Assembly (NCBI GenBank): GCA_013397435.1
Contig: VZRG01000368.1
Span: 415,192 to 479,191 of the forward strand
Direction: 5' to 3'
From: Erythrocercus mccallii
Taxonomy: Eukaryota; Chordata; Aves; Passeriformes; Dicruridae
DNA: 64,000 nucleotides
Made by a program: the position numbers and the translations under genes. Below the pieces are notes generated by a model that saw only the letters and a list, made by a program, of their open reading frames with translations, was not told where the DNA came from and did no database searches. Positions 1 to 13,218 of this stretch are shown here, piece by piece; positions within the stretch are counted from its first letter, which is position 1, and every line of letters begins with the position of its first letter.

Positions 1-1060
1 TGGTGGAATACTTATGATATACATAAATATTATACAAAGTCTTATACAAAGTAAGTATAAACATACTTTGTAGTTATGAAATTTCCTTTCATACTATGCT
101 GTGGTGCCTGCAGCTTCATGACAGAGGTTTGCACATCAGAAAAGCTAAAGAAACAACCAGGTATATTTTTCATAAGTCAGTAAACAATCTTAAATTGGAA
201 TTTGAAGCCTAAAGTATATTGAATACCAGGCCTATGGATAATGGCCTATGGCCATTTTGTAAATTCCTACCCAGCTGCTTCTGCAGTTATGTCTTTTCAC
301 AAGAAAGAAAAACATTTTATGTAATTACTCATAAAATATGCAGTCCTCTTTATTTAAAGCATTTTTTTCCTCAGGAGGAATTAAAGGAACTTTACTATTC
401 TGACCTCTTCTGAGCCTTTTTCAGACTTTTAAATCACTTAAGTAACTAACCTAAAGCAGCCCCAGATAACAAAAATGCAGTGTTTTTCATCCTGCATTCC
501 CCTGAAGAACAGTCATCTGTCTGCTGCACTGCCTTCTAACCAAACAAATCCTTGTAACTGTGATTTAATGATTCTGTTTACTTGTTTCACTGAAAAGCAT
601 ATATCAGTCAGCATAGCAACAGCCTAAGCAAATTCTGAGAACAAGTAACCCTCTTCATTGCTGTGGTTTTGGAAAATAGTGTTTGCACCCTTCTCAAGCT
701 GGAAAGTAACCCATAAGGGGGCAACCAGAACAGCTGGAAAAAACTAACTCTATTCTGAGTGAGAACTGAGTGAACTCTCAATAATTATTAAGTGCCATTC
801 ATAACATGGTGAATATTATTCTTAAATTATTGAGGCACATTATTAAAAAATAGTTTATAGAATTTTATGGACATCCTTTCTTAGAACCACAGGTAGAGGA
901 TTATACTTCAAAATGTGTTTCAGTGTGTCCCTGTTCAAGGAGACAACTAAGCACGTAAGTGGTTTTTCATGTATGAAATTGTAAATGCTATTTGAGTTTG
1001 GACTTCCAATTTAAAATCAGATTTCCACAAATATGAACTGCATTTAGAATACAATTAATA

Positions 1061-1448
1061 CTTGTGATGACAGCAAATATTATTGATCTGAGATCTCATA
1101 AACACAGACCTATCATACCCTTCCTTACTCATATTGTGATTGTTCACTCTCAGCCTCCCTACTACAATTAATTTTTTCATATTCTTTTTGTATAACCTCC
1201 TACATGTTATTTGAATTGTTCTACTTTCTTATTCTTATTCTTATTTTCAATATATGGTATTGGGATGTTTTTCCCAAGAAAATACGTAGAAGGCAGTGTA
1301 GTTGTAACAAACTCTTATATTGAGTAACCAACAGTACACAGAGTAGACGATGGTACAAATAATGTAGATCTAGTCCTGAAACCAAGTGTGTGACAGGTTT
1401 GCATTTATAATGAGATCTCAGATCAATATTATTTGCTATCATCACAGG
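1061..1448. repeat. Inverted repeat with 62/65-bp arms and 261-bp spacer
   Basis: The left arm (1061-1122) and the reverse complement of the right arm (1384-1448) align with about 53 of 62 matches plus one 3-base gap, roughly 85% identity. The best-preserved core is the run around GATCTGAGATCTCA, which is present in both arms. The similarity ends at the outer edges given. I see no obvious target-site duplication and no known terminal motif, so it may be an old non-autonomous DNA transposon or a local inverted duplication. The spacer (1123-1383) has no coding capacity. Confidence 0.75.
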
Positions 1449-1791
1449 TGTTTCTGGGCACCTGCATAAAGGATATAAACATGCACGTCAGGCAGAGTAC
1501 CCTAAATACAAAGATTGCCACGGTTTTCTGTCCTGTCTCTGAATATATGCACAATTACCAAAACACTAAAAACATACATGTTAACAATCTCCATGAGAAT
1601 CAGCTTTAGCCACTAGCAAAGAGGATGGTCTCTTGCATTTCTGACTATTTAAAGCCTCAAGTTCACTTCTGACTCCTTAAACCTAGAGGCTAATCCTCTG
1701 CCTGCCACATAACAGGCAGGAATTTACTGACTTCTAGATACCTCCTCAGTCTCCAACAAAAATTTTGCAAATGTTCTTGCTTTTCTTTGTG

Positions 1792-1835
1792 ATTAATATG
1801 TTGACATTAAAATATTAATATGTTGATATTAAAAT
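1792..1835. repeat. 22-bp tandem duplication, two copies
   Basis: Two adjacent 22-base units (1792-1813 and 1814-1835) differ at one position only (C versus T in the middle of the unit). The sequence is AT-rich and non-coding. It looks like simple local slippage. Confidence 0.85.
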
Positions 1836-2728
1836 AATACGGACTTTACTATTCAACAAGCTCAACAGTATGTCCATACTGTAACGTGCAATTAAACAAG
1901 ATATGTAGCAAAAATGTAGCTGGAAAAGCAGATGAGTAAGCTGGAAGCTATATTCTGTGCTGTTACACAAAACTTAGGAGTTTTCAGTCTCCTGGCCCTG
2001 AAAAATACACTGAAACCAGTATATGCAAAGAATAAAACAAGCTCCTCTAAGGTAGGAGGGCATGTAAATAGTAGCAGTGTCTATGTCTTTACCTTTCTAC
2101 TGAATTTTCATTTAAAACCCCTGAAGTTACATATGCACCACATAATCCTACGTTCTTTGATGTAACAGGTTCACTTATGACATCAAAAAATCTGTCAGCT
2201 GTGGCTGATAGAAGGTTAAATAGCTGATTTGCATTCTGCTCCTTCTCAAGAAAAAGTTTATAAAAATAATTTTTAATGACCTTCTGCTATACTAGTTCTG
2301 CAGACACTGCTAAAATAAATACTTCCATATTAGCAGATGATAAAAATATATGTCTACCTTGTTTCCTTTCCATACATCTTGCTGTGATCAGCAGTCTGTC
2401 CAGCACAATTCAAGAAGCTCAGATTTCTGTGCTGTAGTTGTTTTTTGCTGATCTTTGCCCTCTGGACTTGCTTTCTCGTAAAGCCACATACATCTGCTGC
2501 TCAAGTTCAAGTCAGTGAATGTGAATATCTTCACTGTGGTGACAGAGCAAAGTAAGTGTATCCAAAGTTGGATACTGGCCTTGCATTTACATATGGTACC
2601 CTGCTTTGAATGATTGCTGTTATCCTTATCTGGAGTGGATGTTGCTGTTACCATTCTGTGAGATCTCACGACACCAGCAATGTTCTGTCCTTTCTTTAAA
2701 ATGGCAAAATACAACTCTAGCCTACAGA

Positions 2729-2754
2729 CACATACATATATATATATATGTATA
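2729..2754. repeat. Short TA-rich microsatellite
   Basis: An impure run of CATA and TATA units lies in non-coding DNA. It is short and likely of no consequence beyond length variation. Confidence 0.8.
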
Positions 2755-5564
2755 GTTCCCCTCTTATTTGTCAGTGAAAAAGAGTATGCATCTGAAGAAA
2801 ATTTTGAATGGAAATATTTACTGGATCAGTGTTCTCAGAATGCCCCATTTATTTAGACCATGATGTTTATCTTTTTTAGAGACAAAGTTCTCCCTCTCTA
2901 AAGTGGTCTTTCTCATCTCAAGTAGTCAGAAGAAAAACTGTATAGACTAAAACACTCAGTCATCATTAAAAGTATTTCATGAAGCAATAACTTGATTTTG
3001 TGAGCACCACCAGGGACGAGATTTTAGAATTTTAGTGCAGGCAGAGAAGGTGTTTTCTTGTCCCCAAAACACCTTTATTTATACTTCAGTCAGTGCTAGC
3101 TTTCCCCCCTCTTCCTCTTCCCATTCAGCTTCAGAGAGCAGCACATGAGGATGACCACAAATGCCACTAATCTCTTCTTCCAACTCCTTCAGCATCATCT
3201 GTGTGTGGAGGGATGTGCAGGCACATCTGTTCCTCTACTTGTCAAATTAGACAATGAAATTATCCTGGTGGATATGATGCACAAGGAGAAGGACTGTGTT
3301 GCCTCAGTTTAGGTTTCTTCCAGCCTGAATGAGAAGTGAAGAAACATTCTTCCTTTGGAGATTTCAAAACCAAAAGAAGACAGAATGACATCAGGCTTCC
3401 CTGATGTCTCTGATAAGGCCACTGTACAAGAAGCCACCAGGCAATATGGAGAACCTCTGTCCTGATTTAGGGCAAATTTGGGAAGAAACTTCCAAATGGG
3501 TCCCTCTAGAAAGCAGATTCAAGCAGCCCTCCCCAACTGGTTTGGGAAAAGATTTCATTGGAGAAAAGTGGAAAAAAATGCTTATTTAAGAAGCAAAATA
3601 TTCACAAACATGAAAAATGAGTAATATTAAACAATGGAACCTCTCGCTGTTCTGAAGAGATGGCAAATTCAGAAAGTCCTTTTTGAGGGGTGTAGCTCAG
3701 CTCATTCAGTCTCTCATCAGTCCCTCCTGTGCTGAACAATGTCACAGCCCTACCCTGGCGGGCCACAGGTGTGAGCTCCCTGTGTTTATCTGGGCTTTCA
3801 GTCCACAGCAGGACCCATCAGCTCCAAGGAAAAGAAAAGCCACAGTCCAGGGAACTCCTCTGCCTCAGCTAGCAGAGCTGAGTCCAGGAGAAGGAACGGG
3901 GGAAGCAAGAGCAGTTTCTGCAAACAAACTGCGCTTCTTCTCCCCGCTTCACTCTCAGAACCAGACTTAAAGGTGCAGAATTTAATATCCAGCATAAACA
4001 GAACAGACAACTGGGGATACAACAAGCATCATAAAGTTACCCTAGGACAGCCTTGAATTTCAATTTTCTGAGAAAATTAAGGAAAAGGGGTTTTCACAGA
4101 TACTGCAATATTGGCAGTAGTTGAAGTATTCAATTTTGCCCAGTTCTAGATTTGTCAAGTGTGCAAGCTACACTAATGGCTAAGGTCACCACTCTTGTTT
4201 ATACAGAGGAAAAATTTACCCTGATGCTATTGGCATTTGTATGGCATTCACCAGTGTTTTCAGGAATAAAATTAATTGCTGTTGCTAATAGTTCTATCCC
4301 ACTTAGAAATAGCACAGAAATTAAATAAGTTTAAGACTGGTTAGGCCAGCGGGTCCATGTCTGTACAAGGGACATGACCCTCGTTCAGACCCTGAAAACA
4401 GTTGAGGTTTTCTCATGTGGTTTCCCAGATCAGTTTCTAAATGGATGGTAAGAATGATGCTGATTACTAAAAAATATGCTTGATAAGCCATAACGGCCCA
4501 GGTCTGTTAAACAAACACAAGGTTGCATCTTTTTTCCTTCAGAATCTTCCCAAACTACATACAATTAGATATCATCCAACACTCATATTCCCATTCTCAT
4601 TAGCATTCTTAGATATATGCTATTTGTATTTAGTGATTTTCTGGTTTTAGTAGCCTCTAATACTTAAGAATAACCAATGTTACCTTTTCAGTTTCTAGTC
4701 CCTCTGGGCCCCTACCTTCAGAAACTATTCTTTTAGGCAAATATTTTTGTGTTGAATTATCACTCTTTGTTTATCCATAGTCATAAATTTCTTACATTTC
4801 TAATGACTTACTGTATCATATCACCATTAGTTTCCCAAACTGAGGCATATTTTATGAAAACTAATAAATGGGATATTTTTCTTTTCTAGTATTTCTGCTT
4901 CCTCTGCAAAAAATCTGCTATCATTAGCTAATTTAATACCAAGGTCCTTAGGCTTCTCCTTTCTTCTCTCTCCAAAATGGTGATTGTTGTTCTGTACCCA
5001 CAGACTTCTTGTTTGCAATCTTGGAATGCTTTCTGACTAGACACGTCCCTTAGAGATCCCCCTAACAGCTGAGGATTTGTATTTGTCATTCAGTTTTCTT
5101 TAGAGGATGGCTTCTTTTTCCAGGAATCTTTTTGATAATTTTTGACTTTGAGAGATTTAGTTTTGCTAAGTTTTGACATATTCCTTCTGTATTATTTAAT
5201 ATACTGGGTTTTGTTATTTCTATTTTTGTTAATAATAATTGAAATTAATTCCTCTAAGCTACAAATAAGCCAAATACACTATTTACCTAGGAAAAATATT
5301 CCAGGCTTCCAACAATTCACATGATTGTGGTTCATGCCTCATATATGTTTGATTTTACTTAAAAGTATGTAAAAAACAGATCTAGTATTTGTTTATTGGA
5401 CTGGAAATGCTTTCAGCTATCCTTCCAAGGACATACATCCAAATTCTGGATCAGTTACTCCAATTAGTATCAGCTTAACTACAATGCTTCATGTCAGGAA
5501 TTGGGCAGGGCAGGAAGTGGAGGCAGGGATGGTAAAGAACTTACCACATCCTAAAGGAGCCATT

Positions 5565-5569
5565 TTATA

Positions 5570-5644
<75 letters not shown>

Positions 5645-5646
5645 GT
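5565..5646. repeat. (GTATAT)n hexanucleotide microsatellite
   Basis: About twelve near-perfect GTATAT units run from 5575 to 5646, led by a short TATA stretch. Because the unit is a multiple of three it stays open in several frames. On the minus strand it gives an artificial Ile-His repeat peptide, which should not be read as a gene. The purity of the array suggests it is recent and probably length-polymorphic. Confidence 0.95.
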
Positions 5647-6611
5647 AACTTATATATTTATTGGTTTGGGAAGGCCTCTTACAACACAAGTCTGTTTGAA
5701 CAAAGTATTGACTGTAACATAAGGAACTAATGATCAGCCCACCTACCACCATCAACTTAAATGTTAGGTAAAGAAATATTTTTAATAATCTACTTGGTTA
5801 TTTTAATTTGCTTTCAAATAATATCCAGTCAGACAAGTCACATTTGGAGATCAGTCTTATTACTTCAGAGTCTCTGCATTTTCCACTGAACACTTTGAAT
5901 TCAGAACATTTTAAAATTGGCAACATCCTGTTGGAGACATCTTCACACCAAACAGGGCATGTCCTTCCCATTTCCCATCAGTAGGGCTTTGCACTTCTGT
6001 TTTCAATAGGACCAGTGTGCTCAGACCCACAGACACTGATGGTGGGGGAATTCTTGCCTGACAAAGTGACAAGGCTGACAGTATAAATGAGTGCCATGGG
6101 ATCTGTTCATTACAAGACTATACTTGGAGATCAACTTCCTTAAAGAGTAACTGGCTGAAAGACCACAGATAACACTGGAGGTCATGGGGAACTCAGAACA
6201 AACCCTTAAATGCCTGACTGTGGATGCAGGCTTTACCACTGCTGACTCTGAAAAGTGAGCTCTAAATCCAACTCAAAGCTATATTCAAGACCACCTGCAC
6301 TGTGTCCCTTGGGACAACAACTTCTATTGTCACATGGCACCAAAATTGTTTGAATTGTGTCATTTGGAACAATACATACATTATAAAAATGCACGAGATA
6401 GGAGCCTTACAGGATAAAATGTAAAATCTATCTCAAATGATCAGGCTGTGAAACTGAGAATTTGTGATGAAAAGAAGGATGAAAGTAATAAACTAAATAA
6501 TGGACACATTCTGGTAAATGTACTAGGTACTCTGAAATTTGAAAGAATAGGCTTAGAAAGGGAAGATAAAAAGAAATCCAAATGATACAATGTGAGGTTA
6601 AAAGAAATAAT

Positions 6612-6647
6612 TGGGAACAGCCTGGAAACTGGGAACAGCCTGGCAAC
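6612..6647. repeat. 18-bp tandem duplication, two copies
   Basis: Units at 6612-6629 and 6630-6647 match except for one A/C difference. Both carry the word GGGAACAGCCTGG. The pair is non-coding and local. Confidence 0.85.
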
Positions 6648-9600
6648 ACTGAAAATGGAAATACCTGAAAAAACTTGCTAATATTTGAAGACTATTTTGT
6701 CTTTCATAAAGGCACTGACCTATTAATGAAAATAAGCCTAAAGGTACCCAAGTAGATTGGGACTGAGATATATTTCATTAAAAAATACACTGCTGAGTGC
6801 CTGAAGAGAGCCCTATGGCTATGCCTCCCTCTGCACATCCATCAGTTGTGAGTTAGAATGTTCTCATATCTTTGGCTGGGTCAGCAGGCCTGTGCCCGTC
6901 AAACATTGGGCAGAAGATTATTGTGGACAAGCATACCAGTGCAAGACGCCTATGAAGAAAATGAGGATAAAAAACCAAATTATTCAGTATTTATATTTCC
7001 TAACATGTTGCCCTCAGTAGATAGGAAAGAAAACAGAAGTAAAATCTTCCCCAAATAGTTATTCCAATTTTTAAACAAATGTAGGTTAAAAATTGTTTGT
7101 ACTACTTTCCTATCAAGCAAAATCAATGATGAAGCAGAATGTTAGGTGAGTACTATAATTTTGAATACACATTTATAATTTGTACTTGCATTTGTGTAAG
7201 ATAACAACTTTTGTGTACTCACTTAAGAAATACCAATATATTCATGGCTTATCAATCCAAAGTTGCTCAAATTTTAGCATTCAGATTTGTGAATTATTCA
7301 TAAAATAGCTGTGCACTAGGAATTATTTATAGATATATTGCTGAAAATAGCACTCTTTGTAGACTGATTCTAGTGAAAGAGAAAGCTAATTTTGTTAAAT
7401 TGTTTAGATCAAATATTCTTCTTAGCCTTATTATTGAGAATACAGTGCAGTCTATTTTTAACTAGGCAGTGGAGCTCTCAGCACTTCTGAGAAGAGTGAG
7501 AGCCTAACACAAACCACTGCTGCTGTTCTGGAGGCCTGCTGTGAATATGCAATTATGAATGGATTCAGTGTGTGAATTTGCTTTGAACTGTACTATCTTT
7601 TATTGCGTTTCTGGGAACTGCTACGCCATCTTGTTCTGTTTCTGTCCAGAATTTCATCTTTTGAGGGTATTATACTTTACTGCAGGTGAAATAAAAGAAA
7701 TCTTCCATATGAGAAGAGTAAGCAGAGCAAACAACATGACTGTTTTTATGGGATTCACAAGGGATTTGTATAGCACAATCTCAAGACAATAGATTTCCGT
7801 ATTCTATAGCTAGAAAGAGAATGTGTTGGAGTCTGAGGTACATCTAAAATGTATTAGGACCCCTAGGCCAGTGTTTCTGCACAAGGACCAGTGTAGCAGC
7901 AAACACTATCTGCACTGCAGCAGGGAAACAGTGGCAAAGGCTGAGCATTGACTTAGGGCCTTAGCTCTGGTCTCTGTTTATAACTGAGAGATGCTGCAGC
8001 CCCTGAGCACTGTCACAAGTCAAACAAGTTATATCAGTTGAAGATCTGACCCTAACTAAATTCCCAGTTGTAATTTTGTGGTGTTACTGAGTCTAGAGTG
8101 ATCCTGCCATCCCCAAGCCAGTAGTTACTGGCTGTGCCTGGGCCTGACATCAGCCCAGTGAGATCTGGCCACCATTATTTAATATCCTTGCCCCCATTTC
8201 CTTCCTTCCTTCCTCCTCACTAAAGGAATCCTAAGCTGAAATAATAAGACATTTTTTGCATGATTTCTGTCACCAGAGGTTCTCAGAGAAGTCCAGCTGA
8301 GTAAGGACTCATTCTAGGGCTGAAGTCTGTTTTCTGTGTAGTGGAATTCTTAATTGCCTTTTCCCCTCTCCTTGAAACCATTTTAATAAAGAAAGTCATG
8401 CTGCTATTTACTCCCTGTTCAAGCTTAGCTAAATAAAACTCCATAAATATTTCATTCTGATAAAACCTTAACATTCAAATAAACCAACATACTCCAGCAA
8501 ACACATCCATTATTACAGATTCATTGAATTCATACTTCTGGGGAGCTTTTTCAGCTCAATTTTCAGGGACTAATTTGAGAACAGTGCAATAGCAGAGTGT
8601 GAAAAAGAGAATGGTTCCATTCTTTTTGGGTACAGTGACAGACAATTTCTTTTACCATGTACACTTGTAACCAAGTAATTAGTTTAGTAAAGAGGCAGTA
8701 TGGAACAAAATTCTTAATCCTTATCCTGTCTAACTGAATTTAGTAAGAATTTAGGGATTTAGCTTTGCATAACAGTTGCTTCACGTTATTAATATATGAT
8801 TACCCTGTGTAATGGTGACGGAATATGTTGTTACCTAGTGTTTAGTATTTATTGTACTCAATCTAGAAACAAAGTGCCTTTATGTGATGCTCACACATAC
8901 ATTTATATTCTCCATACGTTGTGAAAGAGCATATAAATGTGCTACTTCCTTGTACACAAGTTATATTTGAATTATACTTGCACCTCATGGGCTAGATTTC
9001 ACCACCAGTGTATTCAATTACAATCAATAGAGGTCACTTCCAGTTCTGCCTCCCTTGCTGTCACTCCAGGGTTTTAGCAATTTAACTGTAAGTTCATATC
9101 CGTGATAAGAACACACATTCTTCCTATCACATGGAAAGTAACAAAATTTTAGAATTCCTCTTTGTTGCTAGGCTGGACTGAACACATTAAAATATTATTA
9201 CATCCTTAGGTTAAATTTTCTATCTAAATTAAAATCAGTATTATTATTATTATCAAAGAGAAATTAAGGAAAAATTTGAAACATAATGGAAAATAATTCA
9301 CTCAGACTTTTTCCAGACTTAAATACTTTCTGTGAATTCAAATTTGGTTGACCAAAGAACCCAAGCTTGGATAACGTAAGATTAATCCTTATGAAGGAGT
9401 TTTGTGGAGTGCCTTTGAGAAGCTCCCATGGCACTAAGCAGCTGGGTGATTACCTGCACTGTTGGGGCAGTTTCCACCTCCGTGGAGTTTCCACAGGGTG
9501 CCTGTTAGGAAACCCTCACTGTACTATGTCTACTCTTTGCTAACTGAACCTGAAAAGATGAAAGTGCATAAAGAATTATTTGCCAAGTGACACAAGTTGA

Positions 9601-12600
9601 TCCCTTGTCCTTAATGAAAATTGTGTTCCAAAACCTTCAAGCTTTTCTAGCATGTAGAGTACATTTCATTTCCAGATGAAGTGAGACATTGTTTATCTCT
9701 TTATAAAATTGTAAAGAAAGCCTTTGGAAACTATATAGGTCATCTACTTCCAAATTATGCCCCGGGGATACAATTCTCAATGATCATTAGATTGGTTTAC
9801 TATTATATGAACAGCACAAAGAAAGAATTGTTTCCCCCTTTAATCCCAATGTTAATTATTGCTATTAATAAAAGAAAGGATTTACTATTCTTGTCACACT
9901 GCCTCATTTGCATGGTGTATTATCTTGGGGAGAGAATTGTTTTGTATTTCTCCCTATTCTGAAATTCTCTATAGCTCCCTGTGGGAAGAACAAAAGAACA
10001 GGACCCATTCTTCCTCAGCAGTCACACAGCTGATCTCACAATACGATGCTGAGTTCATAATGCTTCCAATTGTTTACCAAAATAAGAGAGGGAATTATGT
10101 TTGTTGTGTTTGACTTCAGATTACGAGATTTCAGGAGTATATACTCCTGTACCAGTGAGAGGAGGGAAAGACTGGTCCAGAGCTCATAGTGGTTTTTAAT
10201 GTTTCTTGTTCTTTCCATCATTATTCCTTCCCTATTTACAAAAGGGATAATGTGGAAGAAAAAGTATTTGTAAAGGGACACAGGAGGGACCCTTCCTTTG
10301 TTCACTCTGACACTTACTTGGCATTTATTTTATCTCATTTTGGCAAAATTACATTGCAGCTGTCTGGAAGTGATATTTAGTCTGTACGAACTCTGTATGA
10401 AGTATTTTTAGATTTGATTTTCGTGAGCCTCCTCTTAGTAAATTATTTCTAATTCATGTGAGTTGCATGAACCCAGAGAGCTCCATTAACCTTCATTATG
10501 CCTTCTCACTTTGTAGTCTGAGCTCACATACAAACACAAAGAAAAGATTTAAATCAAACAGCATCTTTAAAAATATTCCAAACTTAGACTACTGATTTAA
10601 GGAGGCACAGCTACCTTATCTATGCTAAGATCCCACCATTGTCCTGTTTGACTGCTTTTAGTGGACTAGAGCCTAATCAATATTTTCTGACATTAGCCTC
10701 AGTTTCTTGTAAGCTCAGAAGAGCTCATTTTTTGTCACTCACTGCCATCTAAAAACATTGCTCATTTTAATGGTATTTTAGGGGATCCTATCCCCCCACT
10801 TTAATCTCAAATGAAAAGCAAAAAAGTCTCTTAGGTACTTCAGAAATTTTTCTCCCTCCCAGTTCACTCCCTCCACCCAGAAACAAATCTTGTGCTCCCT
10901 GCCTTCATCAGAACACTCACAGAAGATATCATAGAATAAAATTGAAGATATCATAGAAGATAAACTAGAAAGAGAAAATTCAAAATATCTTTGATCCATT
11001 CCTCCAAAACAGAACAATTTAACATACTTGCATCATAAACTCTTAGCCCTGTATCATCCTAGAAATACAACCAAAATATGAGTGCTTTATGCTGACAGAT
11101 GATGTTATAGGAACATTTTCTCAAAAGTGAAATGAATACATTTGTCTCAATCTAAGACTTCAGGCCATGCAGCTCTTCACTTTTGCTCTAAAGTCTTCAA
11201 AATCAGTGAATTAATCGTCTGAGCATTACAGAGATTTCACTGCTCCTAACTTTTAACTATGCATGGAGCTGGCTGATGGAATGTGCCGGTGTGATTGAGC
11301 AGATCTAAATACTGTGCTATGGAAAAGAAAGGAAAACAGTTGATCAAATTTAGTGCTTGGTCAAATGTCACAAATTATATGCAGCCTATAGCTCAAGAAT
11401 ATTATTCTAAAGATATCTGGCATTCCTTATGTTTCCCTGTAGGCTTGATGTCACTTTCAGTTCATTAACTCCTTTGTTAGTGTTGTCTCTTAGCCCATCT
11501 TAGCTAGAAAAGATGATAACTAACTGTGACTTTTAAAAATGTGGTCCAAAGAAGGAACTTTACCCTGGCTTCCTAGGAAAGTTTTTTGGAGCACTTCTAT
11601 TTCAAACAGGATGCTGCTTGTATTTGGAGAGCCCCCCTCCTTCAGCATTGTGCAAGGTCTGGGTTCAGGAAGTGGGGGTGTTGCTGTCCCCTGGAAGTGC
11701 TCTTCTCTTTAGTACAGCACAGGACGGACTTGCCTGGAAAGGTTTCCCTCAGTCTCCTGTTTCCACTAAAACACAGATATCTGTGAAGTCAATGATACTT
11801 GGTCATGTAACATTGCAAGTAGCAATGTACTAATTGATGGAAAGTATGACACACTTTTATAAATTCATATCATATTTTATAAAACTATTTAAAAAGCTGC
11901 AGTACAGGTTCCTCAAATCTAAGTGTTCTTTTCAAACAGTAACTGCTAATTTGCATATTATTTCAAGAGCAGAGGCAGAACCCATGTTCAGAGTCTTATG
12001 CATATTCCTTTAGTTATAGAATATCATGAATCTGTATTATAAGTAGGCAAAAATAAGTGCTGAACTAACAATCAGTAAGGTTCCATAAGGTGAAATATGA
12101 GGTTTTCTCTTCTAATGTCAGGGATTAAATAATCAATTCATACAGAAAATTATCTCCAATTGTTGATTAGAACAACAGATGTTTCACAGAGCCATAAAAA
12201 ATTTTATTCATATTTACCCTCCTCTGTGCTTCAGTAAAACTAAGTCAGTCCAGGGTAGGGTGATTCTTCCAAGCATGGAATAAAAACCATCAAGTAGCAC
12301 CACTATACACAAACGTTTAGTGATGTGTGCACACTCCTTTACTATTGATAAGGAACTCAGGAGAGACGACAACACACCAGTCCTTTTCCCTAAATTTGTA
12401 TCTCAGTACTAGAGCCTGGCATTTCTGCTGCATTTTCCTAAAGATTACAGGTTTGCCTTTTAGGACGCTCTGACTTGTATCCAGTAAAAACACCAGAGAA
12501 AGACTGACATGGTCATAAATGACTTGCTATGCAGCCTTAGCATTGCCAGGAGTCCCTGCTGATTGCATCATAACCCAGAGCTGAGTGCAGCCTGTGATGG

Positions 12601-13195
12601 CAACAAACGCCTCAGAAGTCCAGGAAGACAGTGAGCAAGAGAGTCCTGTAATGCAGAGAGCTCTTCATGGTCAGACATCCCTTCTCAGCCACTGCAGGAC
12701 AGCTAGAGTCCCAAAGCATCCCAACACAAATCAGAAAGCTCCTGTTCCTTGATTTTTGTCAGCCTTCACTGTTACACTTCCATCCTGCTCTCCCTGTGAA
12801 AGAGCTCACTTTTCAGCTGCAGTAGTTTTCTTTGGCAGACTGTATTACCCAGTAGGAGCACCGTACTAGACTGAGGAAGTCTTATCTTGTTCAGTTTAAT
12901 CTGTTATTTTTATTTCTATTCTTCTTCCCTGCTTTCTTCTTTAATCTTATATTAGCATGTAAAGTATTTTTTTCTCTTTTCCTCTCTTACAATAGATTGC
13001 AGACAACTGTTTGCCAACCCAGAAGGCTGAAATTACAATATGAATACAGACTGTGAATTGCCTTAGATTCTTCATAATTACTGAAGACTGACTTTGTACA
13101 GCAGCCTGTCTGTATAGAATGCTGAAAGGCTTTTATCCTGATGGTTACACTCAGAATGCATAAAACAGTGTACTGTGTTACAGCTACTTATGCAG

Positions 13196-13218
13196 TACTT
13201 ATGCCTTTGGCATAAGTA
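13196..13218. repeat. Perfect 10-bp hairpin
   Basis: Arms 13196-13205 and 13209-13218 are exact reverse complements (TACTTATGCC and GGCATAAGTA) around a 3-base loop. It lies in intergenic DNA, with no following T-tract and no gene nearby. I have no functional reading for it. Confidence 0.8.

Noticed and set aside
5489..5755. Minus-strand open frame with an Ile-His repeat
   Set aside because: It is the translation of the GTATAT microsatellite, not a protein.
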